Positions 1 to 13,165 of a DNA stretch of 64,000 nucleotides are shown here, piece by piece. The notes under the pieces were generated by a model. That model worked only from the letters and a program-made list of their open reading frames with translations. It did not search any database and was not told the origin of the DNA. The stretch is from Rhizobiaceae bacterium (lineage in GTDB: Bacteria > Pseudomonadota > Alphaproteobacteria > Rhizobiales > Rhizobiaceae): positions 1 through 64,000 of the forward strand of contig JABABQ010000056.1 in assembly GCA_014238155.1 (NCBI GenBank). Reading direction: 5' to 3'. The number at the start of each line of letters is the position of its first letter. Position 1 is the first letter of the stretch. The position numbers were made by a program, and so were the translations under genes.

Positions 1-59
1 CCGCCCAGAACCTCAGAAAACTCGCAAAATTGATCCCAGAACCAAACCCAGCAGCCTGA
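1..59 (+). pseudogene. C-terminal end of an IS1182-type transposase, cut by the window edge
   Basis: Read from base 3, the plus strand encodes AQNLRKLAKLIPEPNPAA and then TGA at 57-59. The QNLRKLAKLIP stretch resembles the extreme C-terminus of IS1182-family DDE transposases. Only about 18 residues are inside the window, so the element to the left could be intact or broken. It faces the opposite way to the N-terminal fragment at 306-533, so the two are not halves of one simple copy. The assignment rests on a short motif. Confidence 0.5.
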
Positions 60-305
60 GAACCAACAAGAACAACGCTGTTTCGAATTCGAACTGCAAT
101 TACAACAAATCAAACAATGAGTTTTTCAACGGAATAAGCCCGTAGCAGCATTTTCAGTCCAGCGAGCATGATCGCGATCAATCGCGTCGCAATCTACGCG
201 GACTACAATGCTCAATAATCACCGATGTTGATGCCTTTTCTGCCCTGTCCAATTGTGGATAAGGCCCGCATTGGTGAAGGTTTTTCCATACGGGTTGCGC
301 ACCGG
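60..305. other. Non-coding DNA with a possible insertion-sequence end
   Basis: No convincing gene is seen here. Near 119-142 the sequence gagtttttcaacggaataag resembles terminal inverted repeats next to IS1182-type elements, and it sits about 60 bp after the transposase stop codon at 59, where an element end is expected. A matching opposite end cannot be identified because the left side lies outside the window. Confidence 0.3.
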
Positions 306-533
306 TTAGTACGGCACATTGGTGATGTAGCCGATTAACAACATGCGGATCATCAATTCTGGATCAACCGAGGGACGACCAATATCACTGTAGAAAGGGC
401 GCAGGTGTGAGCGAATGTCGCCGAGATCAACAAACCGATCTATCGACCGTAACAAATGAGTGCTCGGAACATGATCTTCCAGATTGAACTCGTAAAATAG
501 AGCCGCCTGAAACGCCTGACGTGGTCCCAACAT
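306..533 (-). pseudogene. Truncated transposase, N-terminal domain of the IS1182 type
   Basis: The 75 codons encode a protein starting MLGPRQAFQAALFYEF, with a domain typical of IS1182-family transposases: LRSIDRFVDL near residues 28-37 and the GRPSVDPELMIRMLLIGYI block near 52-70. In intact proteins that block continues into several hundred residues carrying the DDE catalytic domain. Here the frame ends five residues later and no continuation is seen downstream (lower coordinates). It is a decayed fragment without catalytic residues. Confidence 0.75.
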
Positions 534-781
534 CGTATCAATCTCCCAATTCTATAGGAAAACTGAATCAGAACTTGAAAACTATTTCAACAAAGCCTTT
601 TTCATCAAAATCGGCTCTGACCAGACCTTGCACCCATCACCGGGCGCACTCGGCTCAATTTCGGGAGTGCGGCTTGGATTCAACCGGTCGCCGCAACACA
701 TGCATGTGGGTGATGCTGAAGCATCGGTGACTCTTAACCCTCATGAAATGGGCCCTGAATTTAACTTTCGTTCTTGTCAGT

Positions 782-1987
782 TCATCTCTTGGAAAAGGCA
801 TCGCGCTCCAAAAGAAAGCTTGCGAGCATTCCAAAGACAAGGGCCCAAAACGGCGCGCCTATATTCAACACCGGAATACCCGCAAGTGTCACGAGAAAGG
901 CAACCAATGCGCCCAGCGAGAAAGTGTTCCCGAAGGAAGTCTGAAATGCGGCTTGAAGTGTGCGCAGCAGGGCAAGACCGGCGAGGGTGCTGAGCAGGGC
1001 AGCTGGCGTGGCCAACAAAAGGCTCGTAACCAGGGGGGCGAACACGCCGAACAGTATCGCAAGAACGCCTAGTAGAACCGCCGCGATCCAGTGCCGTTCC
1101 ACCCGTCCGCTCGAAACAAGGATCGCGTTCGAAGGGCCGGTTAGACAAGTTGAGACGCTCCCGAGCATTGCTGTAGCCAAAGAGGCGCCACCGCAAGCTG
1201 TTGTGATTGCGTCCACCGGTGGTTTATGTCCAGCTCCTCGCAGGATAACGATGCCCTGCGCGTTCTGCGCTGCAATAACGGTGATGGCCAGCGGCACGAC
1301 GAGCTCTAACGCGGCGGCCACCGAGAACTGCGGCCAATAGATCGCTGGCGCCGCGAAGATGGGTGTACCCTCCGGAGTAGCCACTCCCGTCCCGACGTTT
1401 TCCTGCAGAAGAAGAACCATAAGTGCTACCAACAGCACCCCGATCATCGGCGGGAATAGCTTCTGCGCTCTAGGCACTGCAGTAAGGGCAAAGAATGTAA
1501 CGGTCATTGCCGCCACCAATACGAAATCTGTTGTGAATGCCCGTATCCAGTCCAGTCCGAACTCTACGAAAACGCCCGCTACCATGCCCATAACAATGGG
1601 CATAGGAATCCGGTCCATTACTGCCCTGACCCAACCAGTCAGCCCCAGTACCAGAAGCAGGACCGCTGTCATAACATATGCCCCGATCACTTCGGCAAGA
1701 CTTAAAGATTGCAGCGCCGCGCCCACGAGAACTGTTCCGGGTATTGTCCAAAAGAAGGCTAGTGGTTGGCGGTAAGCAATTGACATCCCGATGCTCAGTG
1801 CCCCATTCACCGCGAACGCGGCAAAGATCCAAGAAGCCAGATCCGCTTCACTCAGCCCGCCGCGTGTGCCTGCGGCCAAGATGATCGCAACAGGCGCCGA
1901 TGCCGCGAAAAGGAACGCCACAAAGGCGTTGATCATTTCGTTCGCCGGCACTTGCGGCCACATCATCTTGTCAAAACGCTCCGCCAT
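782..1987 (-). CDS. benE: BenE-type benzoate/H+ symporter family transporter
   Basis: This 401-residue, highly hydrophobic inner-membrane protein has about 11-12 membrane segments and matches the BenE family (proton symport of benzoate or related aromatic acids) in length and pattern. Family-like stretches include the FWTIPGTVLVG segment near residue 80 and the conserved STCLTGPSNAIL loop around 285-296. The start at 1987 gives a soluble N-terminus of about 15 residues; Met9 (MWPQVPANEM) is an alternative. No benzoate-degradation genes lie nearby, so the substrate is inferred only from the family. It is transcribed towards the transposase remnants. Confidence 0.8.
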   Translation of the reverse strand: MAERFDKMMWPQVPANEMINAFVAFLFAASAPVAIILAAGTRGGLSEADLASWIFAAFAVNGALSIGMSIAYRQPLAFFWTIPGTVLVGAALQSLSLAEVIGAYVMTAVLLLVLGLTGWVRAVMDRIPMPIVMGMVAGVFVEFGLDWIRAFTTDFVLVAAMTVTFFALTAVPRAQKLFPPMIGVLLVALMVLLLQENVGTGVATPEGTPIFAAPAIYWPQFSVAAALELVVPLAITVIAAQNAQGIVILRGAGHKPPVDAITTACGGASLATAMLGSVSTCLTGPSNAILVSSGRVERHWIAAVLLGVLAILFGVFAPLVTSLLLATPAALLSTLAGLALLRTLQAAFQTSFGNTFSLGALVAFLVTLAGIPVLNIGAPFWALVFGMLASFLLERDAFSKR

Positions 1988-2371
1988 ACCCCGCCATTGC
2001 CGCAGTCGAGGACATCTCCACGCCCGTCTTCAAAAAGTTCTGCCTACGCTATCAGAAATCGACTTGATAAGTAATCTATCATTCGCGAGCGCGAGACCAA
2101 CGCAGGCGCTGAACCACTAGGGTTCGTTCCACAGTGTGCGTCCGGGTTTCGGATTGACTCTCCTGTCTCGTTGACGGTGGGTCAGACCGTGAGCGTGTCG
2201 CAAACCGAGCTGGGAAAAGTGAACGGAATAGTCAGATGGACGAGTATGGGTGAGTTTGGCATGGCCTTTAGTCGCCCAATGTCTGACGCGAAGCTATCAG
2301 CAGCCAATTCATCTTTATGAATGGCAGTCGAATGTTGGCCAGAAGCTGCCTCAGTTGACTTCTGGCAGGTC
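1988..2371. other. Intergenic region between benE and the universal stress protein gene
   Basis: This 384-bp stretch lies upstream of benE and downstream of the usp gene (both minus strand). Short open frames on either strand lack ribosome sites or recognisable motifs and look like chance frames. It presumably contains the benE promoter, but no clear -35/-10 pair stands out. Confidence 0.4.
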
Positions 2372-2818
2372 CTATACCACCGACAAGCAAGCACATTTGG
2401 CCAAGTGGTTGACACCCTGGGTCGTGCTCCCCTGAACAAGAGAACCAATGCCGCCCAGCCCGCGACGACCAGTGACAATCAGATCAGCACCGCAACCTTC
2501 TGCACAAGCGATAATTTCCTCGACGGGTTTACCACGGCTCATGTAAGACTGAGTGACCTCCAGATTATGTTTTTTCGCAATAGCCTTACCTGAATTCAGT
2601 ATTTTTTCTGCAGCCACAGTAACTTCTTCGTCGGAGGGCATGGTCGTGATTGCCTGATAACCTGCAACAGCCCCCATGGCAAAGGCAACGGTTTGCGGTT
2701 GCGGAGTATGGACGAGATGGATTTCTGAATTGTATTTTTGAGCCAAATCACAGGCTACACTCAGGGCCGCATTGGATGGATCTGACCCATCTACACCAAC
2801 GACGATTTTGCTAAACAT
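2372..2818 (-). CDS. Universal stress protein (UspA family), single domain
   Basis: The product is 148 residues starting MFSKIVVGVDGS. It shows the Usp fold signature: KIVVGVDGSDPS at the first strand, the Asp after Val-Gly-Val, and the C-terminal nucleotide-binding motif GRRGLGGIGSLVQGST, which fits the G-2X-G-9X-G-S/T pattern of ATP-binding Usp proteins. The start at 2818 is chosen because AGGAGG lies about 8 nt upstream; an in-frame Met nine codons earlier at 2845 has no such site. The gene is monocistronic, so its specific stress role cannot be inferred from context. Confidence 0.9.
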   Translation of the reverse strand: MFSKIVVGVDGSDPSNAALSVACDLAQKYNSEIHLVHTPQPQTVAFAMGAVAGYQAITTMPSDEEVTVAAEKILNSGKAIAKKHNLEVTQSYMSRGKPVEEIIACAEGCGADLIVTGRRGLGGIGSLVQGSTTQGVNHLAKCACLSVV

Positions 2819-3244
2819 AACCAACCTCCTATCTGGTTTAATCATGGACAGCGTACTCGAAGCGTCAGAAAATGATCTTGATTCAGGTCAAGTTAGGTCC
2901 AGAAGGGGTTTTGCGTTGAAATTGTCTGCATTGGCTCATCTTTGGCCGCACCGTTCGACACCCATTGTTCATGCTGCGACCCTGCCAAATTGGTCGAAAC
3001 CTGCATCCAAGCCGTCATTCGTCGCAAATTGATGGCTTGGAAGTAATTGGCGTTGACCCGACACCCTGCACGGGTCTTTGAGTGTCTGCTTTTCGTTCAA
3101 TGGGGCAATTTTCCAGGTATTGTCACCAATTTCGAGTGACCGAGCGGTGACCGGAGACCTCTTGCAAAACGGTGACCGGGCTTTCGAACGGTAATGAATT
3201 ACCACCTAAGTCATTCTAATATATCATCAAAACGGTTTGAAATT
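2819..3244. other. Intergenic region between usp and tRNA-Ala
   Basis: No supported gene is seen in these 426 bp. It holds the usp ribosome site at its left edge and a perfect 6+6 bp inverted repeat with a 2-bp centre (GGTAATGAATTACC, 3190-3203). The motif ggtgaccg recurs twice near 3148-3177. The open frames are short and lack motifs. Confidence 0.4.
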
Positions 3245-3320
<76 letters not shown>

Positions 3321-3480
3321 ATCCGAGCCGACACATGTCGGCTGAGTGGCAGCCACCGGATTGATGGCTTCGGGTTCGTCAATCAATCTCGACGAGCCCG
3401 CGGTTCATACGAAACAGACCGACAATTGACAAGTCCAATATCGACCGGATTCTCGAAATATTCCAAGTTAGAATATCAGA

Positions 3481-3906
3481 TCAGGTATCTTCCTTGTCAT
3501 CCTTGGTGACCGGGATGAGGTCGGCGAGATTGTCGTCATCATCATCTTCATCATCAAGGAATGGGCCGTCAGCCTGGTCGTCATCGTCGTCGTCGTCTTC
3601 AATTTCAACATCCGGAATATCGCTTGGGACATCATCTTCATCGCCGTCAACAGTTTCGCTGTCGTCTTCTTCAGCATCTTCCAGGCTGATGATTTCCGGG
3701 CCACCTGCGCCGCTCTCAGCTTCGTCTTCATCGGTGCTGGTCTCTTTTTCCTTAGCCGCCTTCTCAGGCTTGGCCTTGGCAGTAGTAACAACAAGTTCGA
3801 AAGTTGCACCGCATTTAGGGCACAAAATAGGATCACGATTCAGATCGTAATATTTTGCAGCGCAGCTGGGGCACAGGCGCTTTTCGCCAAGTTCAGGTTT
3901 AGCCAA
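3481..3906 (-). CDS. FYDLN-acid domain protein (TIGR02300 family), zinc-ribbon-like with acidic tail
   Basis: This 141-residue protein starts MAKPELGEKRLCPSC. Four cysteines in two pairs (CPSC at about 12-15 and CPKC at about 30-33) suggest a small zinc ribbon. The motif AAKYYDLNRDPILCPKC is the signature behind the name of the TIGR02300 (FYDLN acid) family. The C-terminal 80 residues are extremely acidic, with runs of seven and five Asp residues. The family is alphaproteobacterial and of unknown function; a nucleic-acid or protein-binding role is only a guess. It is divergent from aroA, an arrangement seen in relatives. Confidence 0.9.
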   Translation of the reverse strand: MAKPELGEKRLCPSCAAKYYDLNRDPILCPKCGATFELVVTTAKAKPEKAAKEKETSTDEDEAESGAGGPEIISLEDAEEDDSETVDGDEDDVPSDIPDVEIEDDDDDDDQADGPFLDDEDDDDDNLADLIPVTKDDKEDT

Positions 3907-4059
3907 TGGTCTGCCTCATTCAGGTAAAGGAATCCGGGTATCAGCCAACAATCCGTCAGCTCGATTGATGGCAGGGTCTAGCGTCCACAGGACCGCCTGT
4001 CAAAGGGATAAATTTGCCTAATTTATAGCAGGTTCTACTCTCCATGAGGCTGTCGATAG

Positions 4060-5939
<1,880 letters not shown>

Positions 5940-6147
5940 TGATTTGACAAGTGAACTCGTGCGGCCGTTCTGCAAGCCATTCAGCGTTTTGATTTTTTCA
6001 TATATATCGCTCCCCAGTCGATTGCGGAATTCTGCTGCAAATGTTTGGTTATTGGCGGTTCAGCGCCTATATTGTGGGCCATTCGCTGCGCGATTCGTGC
6101 AGGTAGCATATTGTGTCAAATGCGATGCGATCGAGCAGGAAAAATAG

Positions 6148-8601
<2,454 letters not shown>

Positions 8602-8626
8602 CGTGGTGCTTTGACGGTTCAGCTTG

Positions 8627-10282
8627 TCAGGGACTGGATGGCTGTGGATACCAATATAAGGCGTTGGGTTTGCCGCGTGGTATTTGAACAAAATTATTTG
8701 CAAAAACCCGATATTCGTGGCTCCAGTCGCCATTTGGCCACTGGACCCTGATCTTGGCGCGTTCAGCGACGCCAAGACCCACATGGATAAAGCCGGCCTG
8801 GCCGGACGCATGCCCACCACCGATTTGCACCATTCTTGATTGAGTGACATTGCCTGTCTTAATGGTAATTTTTGCACCGACGCCCGAGATGTTCTGCTTG
8901 CCATTATTCAGTTCGATGGCCAGCCAGTTGCCCATGGGACGATGCCCCCAGTCTGTTTTGGCGCCTTGATTGCGAAACAGGCTTGCTGGTCCTTTGCGAT
9001 TTACCACCACCATGTCCAGCATACCGTCGGCGTTAAGGTCGGCAATTGCTGCCCCCCGGCCGCGGCGATCCAGATTGATGCCGGCTTTGTCGCCCTGTTC
9101 GTGGAACTTTTGGTCGTCATCTCCCATCAACAAATTATCGGGATCATAGGCGGCAAAGTCCGGCATGGCCTCCACATTGCCCTTGGCGATATAGAGGTCG
9201 AGGCGGGTATCATTGTTGAAGTCAGCAAACTGGGTGTGCCAGCCGGTGGAAGGTTTCAAATCTGTGCCGGTATAGGGGCGGTGGGCGGTCATCTGCTTTT
9301 CATATGCGGCGTCGCGATAGGTCGGACGCTCACCTTCGGCATCGGGTTCCAGTGTCTGCAGCATTGTGTCGCCCATCGACGTCAAGGCGTATTCGGGATA
9401 CCCGTCCTGGTTGAGGTCGGCTTCGGCAATGCCCATTCCCCAAATGCGCAACGGTTTCCAGCCCTGGCTCCGGGAGAATAGACGCGGCGTACCTGCCGCC
9501 GGAATGCGCCATAATTGTTCCTGACCACCGCGGTAATATTGGCGGTCGTTGGTGATCCGCAGCGACGGGTTCCCCGATTTATTCCAATCGGTGAACAGCA
9601 TCGACAGCGAGCAATATCCCGGCTTCAACTTATAGGGCTGACTGTAATCCAGTTTGCCATCTGCAACAGGGCGGTGCAGCACGTTGGCTTCGCACGTACC
9701 CCATGGGGAGCCGGGGGCAGAGCGGTCGACGTAATTGCCAATCGCCAGCGTCGGATAGGTTGCCGCTTTTTCCCAGGTCGCTGCAAAACCTGTACTCCAG
9801 GCATTGCCACCGTCAAATGCAAACGTGCGATTGGCTTTGGTGAACTGGCAGTTTCCCTCGCCTTTGAGGATAATGTTTTCTCCCAAACGAAGCACCACCA
9901 GATCCATGTGTGAATCGGAATCAATGTCGACAGGATAGGCGCCAAGAACGCGTGAAGAATCGCGTTCCGAAAGGCCGATGGGAGCTTTTTTGAACTTCAA
10001 TTCTCCGGCAAGGGCAGACCTATTTATAAACAGTTGGGCAGGATTGCTGCCGCCGGCCAAAAACAAGTCCGGCATTCGGTCCCCATTACAGTCAAAACTG
10101 GCGACACCGCCACCGACAAAAAATTCCCAGGGGCCATCATAGGTATGGTTCAGACCAGCAGCGGCGGCCTGCTCCAGCATATTGGGAACATCAAACGGGA
10201 AGTTCTGCGCAATTGCTGCCTTGCCGCTGAGACTGGTGGCGAGGGCTACACAGCCAGCAATCAGTTTGAAAAACCGGGTCAT
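8627..10282 (-). CDS. Secreted FG-GAP/VCBS repeat protein with C-terminal ASPIC/UnbV domain (CRTAC1-like)
   Basis: This 551-residue protein starts with a signal peptide (hydrophobic segment ending AAIAQ near residue 26). FG-GAP/VCBS-type propeller repeats carrying calcium-binding-like Asp patterns follow: VASFDCNGDRMPDLFLAGG, YPVDIDSDSHMDLVVL, EADLNQDGYPEYAL, QFADFNNDTRLDLYIAKG and IADLNADGMLDMVVVN. The C-terminal part (NWLAIELNNGKQNISGVGAKI, then VQWPNGD) matches the ASPIC/UnbV domain. Such proteins are extracytoplasmic and their biochemical role is mostly unknown. The start overlaps the stop of the di-haem oxidoreductase gene by 4 nt, so both are probably made and act together outside the cytoplasm. 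Confidence 0.85.
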   Translation of the reverse strand: MTRFFKLIAGCVALATSLSGKAAIAQNFPFDVPNMLEQAAAAGLNHTYDGPWEFFVGGGVASFDCNGDRMPDLFLAGGSNPAQLFINRSALAGELKFKKAPIGLSERDSSRVLGAYPVDIDSDSHMDLVVLRLGENIILKGEGNCQFTKANRTFAFDGGNAWSTGFAATWEKAATYPTLAIGNYVDRSAPGSPWGTCEANVLHRPVADGKLDYSQPYKLKPGYCSLSMLFTDWNKSGNPSLRITNDRQYYRGGQEQLWRIPAAGTPRLFSRSQGWKPLRIWGMGIAEADLNQDGYPEYALTSMGDTMLQTLEPDAEGERPTYRDAAYEKQMTAHRPYTGTDLKPSTGWHTQFADFNNDTRLDLYIAKGNVEAMPDFAAYDPDNLLMGDDDQKFHEQGDKAGINLDRRGRGAAIADLNADGMLDMVVVNRKGPASLFRNQGAKTDWGHRPMGNWLAIELNNGKQNISGVGAKITIKTGNVTQSRMVQIGGGHASGQAGFIHVGLGVAERAKIRVQWPNGDWSHEYRVFANNFVQIPRGKPNALYWYPQPSSP

Positions 10283-11703
10283 TTGTTAATCACCAATGTT
10301 CGCAGATAGGCGATAAGGGCAAGGCGTTTCTCTTCGGGAGCCGCTTCATACAGGTCGCGAGAATCCCGAGCCGCGCCACCATGGGCCAAAATGACAGAAT
10401 TCAGCGTGGTGAAGTTATTGCGGTGGCCATAGGGTGCGGTGGAACCGATGCCCCAAAGCTCAGTTGTCATGAATACATCGCGCCCGACAAACCGTTGGGA
10501 CAGCAATTCATTGCCCAGCGCAGCGATTTGTCTGTCGGTTATCTTGTGGCGTTTGAGGTCGCCGAACAGAGGAACCAGAACCCGTCCCTGCTCGTCAGTT
10601 GGCAGCTTTTGTGCCCATTCCAACATTTTCAGGTCGTATTCCGCTGTGACTTCAACCTGTTTATCGTCGAGAGTTCCAGCCGCGTCGTAAGGGCCCGGAT
10701 CGCTGAAAACCAGCGAGTCGAGTGGCAAGGTCTGGCGGTGACAGGAGTTGCAGGTCCAATCGTTGAATAAATCAGCACCGGACCGGGCGGCTTGTTTCCA
10801 GGCGTCGCTTGCGGGTGTTTGAATTCCAGGAGCGGGCAGGGTGGCCTGCCAGGCAACCAGAGCCGAGATGTCCCCTGGGGTCATTTCATTTGAATGACCG
10901 TCTTCGTCAAAATCATTTTCGCCGGTCCAGCGGCTGCCAAATCGTTCGGTGGCTTGCATGCCATGATGGTGGTTCATGGCGTTGACCGTAAACTGACGCA
11001 AAGAAGTCATAACCCCCTTTTGGCTGAACGGGCGAATAACGAGATCGGTGTCTACTCCGTCGATTCCGGAAAGGTCGACCAGGCCGTCCGGCAATGCCGT
11101 CAGCACCCCGAACGATACGCCTTTGCTTTCAAGTGTGACTTCTACCGGCCTGGCTTTTTGCCGTGCAAGGCGCAGAGCGCTGGACCGGGTTGCTGCCAGA
11201 TCAGCGCTCATTTCGCGAGCCAGAAGCTCTACCAGACCGGCACCGAACAGGTGGTTGGTGCCCCGTTCGTTGGAAAATTGTGGATCGCTGGTGTCAAAAT
11301 TGGCATTGGTAAAACCTTCTGACACAAAAACATTCGTAACAAATCCTCCGGCGCCACCCGGGACCGGGTCATTGTGACATGAGGAACATGCCAGGGAGTC
11401 GGGCCCAGACAGGCGAGCAAATGGCTCGGTGGGCTGATGGCGCACCTTGGTAGGATCAATCGCCTGGGTTGCTGCTGGCCGTCCGGCGCCGTCCTCGGTT
11501 GTGAACTTGGCCACAAACAGGGCTTCGCCTATATCCAGCAGTTTTTTCAGACGCTGGAAACTCAAATGACCGGACGGGGCCTGTTTCACTTTCCCAAGTT
11601 CGGCAGTGATTTCCGCCCACTCGACTTTGTCGGATGCTGCACTTCCGGTGCCCGTAATCAGAGCTGCCATGGCCGCTATGGCAATTAGCCGTTTAGTCGT
11701 CAT
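10279..11703 (-). CDS. Periplasmic di-haem c-type oxidoreductase (DHOR/DUF1111-like)
   Basis: The 474-residue product has a signal peptide ending GSAAS near residue 24 and two haem c attachment motifs, CSSCH (106-110) and CNSCH (318-322). The second half shows LFNDWTCNSCHRQ and the later LWGIGSTAPYGHR stretch, typical of di-haem thiol-oxidoreductase-like and cytochrome c peroxidase-like proteins. It would act in the periplasm as an electron-transfer enzyme; the substrate is unknown. It overlaps the ROK regulator gene upstream and the FG-GAP/ASPIC gene downstream by 4 nt each (ATGA), so the three form one coupled operon. Confidence 0.82.
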   Translation of the reverse strand: MTTKRLIAIAAMAALITGTGSAASDKVEWAEITAELGKVKQAPSGHLSFQRLKKLLDIGEALFVAKFTTEDGAGRPAATQAIDPTKVRHQPTEPFARLSGPDSLACSSCHNDPVPGGAGGFVTNVFVSEGFTNANFDTSDPQFSNERGTNHLFGAGLVELLAREMSADLAATRSSALRLARQKARPVEVTLESKGVSFGVLTALPDGLVDLSGIDGVDTDLVIRPFSQKGVMTSLRQFTVNAMNHHHGMQATERFGSRWTGENDFDEDGHSNEMTPGDISALVAWQATLPAPGIQTPASDAWKQAARSGADLFNDWTCNSCHRQTLPLDSLVFSDPGPYDAAGTLDDKQVEVTAEYDLKMLEWAQKLPTDEQGRVLVPLFGDLKRHKITDRQIAALGNELLSQRFVGRDVFMTTELWGIGSTAPYGHRNNFTTLNSVILAHGGAARDSRDLYEAAPEEKRLALIAYLRTLVINK

Positions 11704-12944
11704 TCTGCAGCCTCATTGGTATGGCGCCGATTGGCCACTTCCTGGTCCAACGCCATAAGTGCGCGGATGGAACAACCCTCACGGACCAACGGGCGCTCAT
11801 CGGCAAAACACTCAATTTCAACATCCGTGAGATCATTGTCTCCAGGTGCTGCTTCCAGCGCTTTGCGGATTGCCGGCTCCATTAATTCGAACAATGTGGC
11901 CCCTCGACCAACGAGGACGATTGGAAATCTGTCAACTATTGCAAACAAGCTCGCCAAACCAGTGCCAATTGCAGCACCAGCCTCGTGAATCGCAGCAAGT
12001 GCGTTGGGGTCCTGTTCTTTGGCCGCAATCAGAACTTCGATCAAATCCGTCCGTTCCATGACGCCCGAAGGAGAAACATTCTTGTCCTGCCCTTTGGTCC
12101 GGCGACAGATGGCGTAATCGCCCGCATAGGCCTCAATACATCCCAGATTTCCACATCGGCACAATGCCCCGCCGGGGGTGTAATTCATGTGTCCGAATTC
12201 CACACCAGAAGAGCGTGTGCCGTTGATGATACCGCCTCTCAAAAACAACCCCATACCCACACCGTTGGCGAGCAACACGGCGGCAAAATTCTCTCCGTAT
12301 CTTGCCGGGTCACGCCAATTAAGCGCCCGGGCAATTAATTCGCAGTCATTGGCAACATGGGCAGAAACGCCAAAATGGCTCTCGAGCCAATTTTTGACGG
12401 GAATATTGGTCTCCGGACAAATAGGCGTCCACAACAAGCGTTCGCCCGCGACATCGGTAACTCCCTGAAAGCCCAGTTCGATATGACGCAGGGATTTCTT
12501 GTCTGAATGTGCCCGGTCCAACGCTCCTTCAATGCTGGCAATCAAGGCGGCACGAATTTCGTCTGACGTGATGTCTTCGGTGCTGATTTCGAGCGTGTAA
12601 ACGCTGACCAGATTGCCAGCATAATCAAACATTGAGGCCGAGACGAAATTCAGCTGAAAATAAACCGCACAAACCATCGCTGCGCTCGCATTGATCCCCA
12701 ACGAAATCTTCGGGCGCCCTCTGCTGGCCGAAGAACGATCAGCTGGCTCGGCAATATCCGGGTCAAGCCTGGAAAGAACACCTTCTTCAAGCAAATCGGA
12801 AGTTATCGCCGATACAGTTGCCGCACTAAGCCTTGTTTGAGCACTGATTTCTGTGCGTGACACGGTTTGATTGCGGCGAATCGCGGACAATATCTGCGCG
12901 CGGTTATGATGACGCATGTCGTCTGACCGGACAATTTTCACCAT
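11700..12944 (-). CDS. ROK-family transcriptional repressor (XylR/NagC-like), probable xylose regulator
   Basis: The 414-residue protein has an N-terminal winged helix (QILSAIRRNQTVSRTEIS, then LSAATVSAITSDLLEEGVL) and a ROK sugar-kinase-like domain. Within it, VGMGLFLRGGIINGTRSSGVEF is followed by the zinc motif CRCGNLGC. Such regulators bind sugars and repress catabolic operons. Divergence from xylF, H, ATPase and xylA makes xylose or a related sugar the likely effector. The start at 12944 (MVKIVRSDDM) is chosen for domain fit; a Met at 12992 would add 16 cysteine-rich residues. Unusually, its stop overlaps a di-haem oxidoreductase gene by 4 nt. Confidence 0.87.
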   Translation of the reverse strand: MVKIVRSDDMRHHNRAQILSAIRRNQTVSRTEISAQTRLSAATVSAITSDLLEEGVLSRLDPDIAEPADRSSASRGRPKISLGINASAAMVCAVYFQLNFVSASMFDYAGNLVSVYTLEISTEDITSDEIRAALIASIEGALDRAHSDKKSLRHIELGFQGVTDVAGERLLWTPICPETNIPVKNWLESHFGVSAHVANDCELIARALNWRDPARYGENFAAVLLANGVGMGLFLRGGIINGTRSSGVEFGHMNYTPGGALCRCGNLGCIEAYAGDYAICRRTKGQDKNVSPSGVMERTDLIEVLIAAKEQDPNALAAIHEAGAAIGTGLASLFAIVDRFPIVLVGRGATLFELMEPAIRKALEAAPGDNDLTDVEIECFADERPLVREGCSIRALMALDQEVANRRHTNEAAE

Positions 12945-13052
12945 TTGAGTGTCCAAATTTTGCGCACAAAATAAACCGGAGCAGCAATCCACTTCAAATG
13001 CTTCTCAGAATAGTTATAAATTTCAATAGGTTGTTCTTTCATAACTTTTATG

Positions 13053-13081
13053 TTGACACAAAGCCCCGTTCAAGTCACTAT
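13053..13081 (+). promoter_or_regulatory. Candidate sigma-70 promoter of the xylose operon
   Basis: A perfect -35 TTGACA (13053-13058) is followed after 17 bp by CACTAT (13076-13081), a moderate -10. It lies about 85 bp upstream of the xylF start codon in the divergent xylF/ROK region. A weak inverted repeat AGTTAT (13012-13017)/ATAACT (13041-13046) just upstream could be part of an operator. A GC-rich hairpin (CGGCGG-ATGAA-CCGCCG, 13111-13127) would fall in the 5' untranslated leader. Confidence 0.5.
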
Positions 13082-13165
13082 TTTTTTTGAGCCTCGAATT
13101 AAATGAGGTTCGGCGGATGAACCGCCGCTGTTATATGAAATGGTGTTCGCACCGGGAGGAAATCT

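Noticed and set aside
2182-2478. 98-codon frame overlapping the end of the universal stress protein gene
   Set aside because: It overlaps a well-supported gene on the same strand in another frame and shows no domain.
2960-3190. Repeated ggtgaccg motif as a mobile-element remnant
   Set aside because: Only two short copies are present and the translated frames give no transposase motif.
3494-3850. Ser-rich open frame on the plus strand opposite the FYDLN-acid gene
   Set aside because: It is the antisense reading of the poly-Asp tail and has no ribosome site or family motif.
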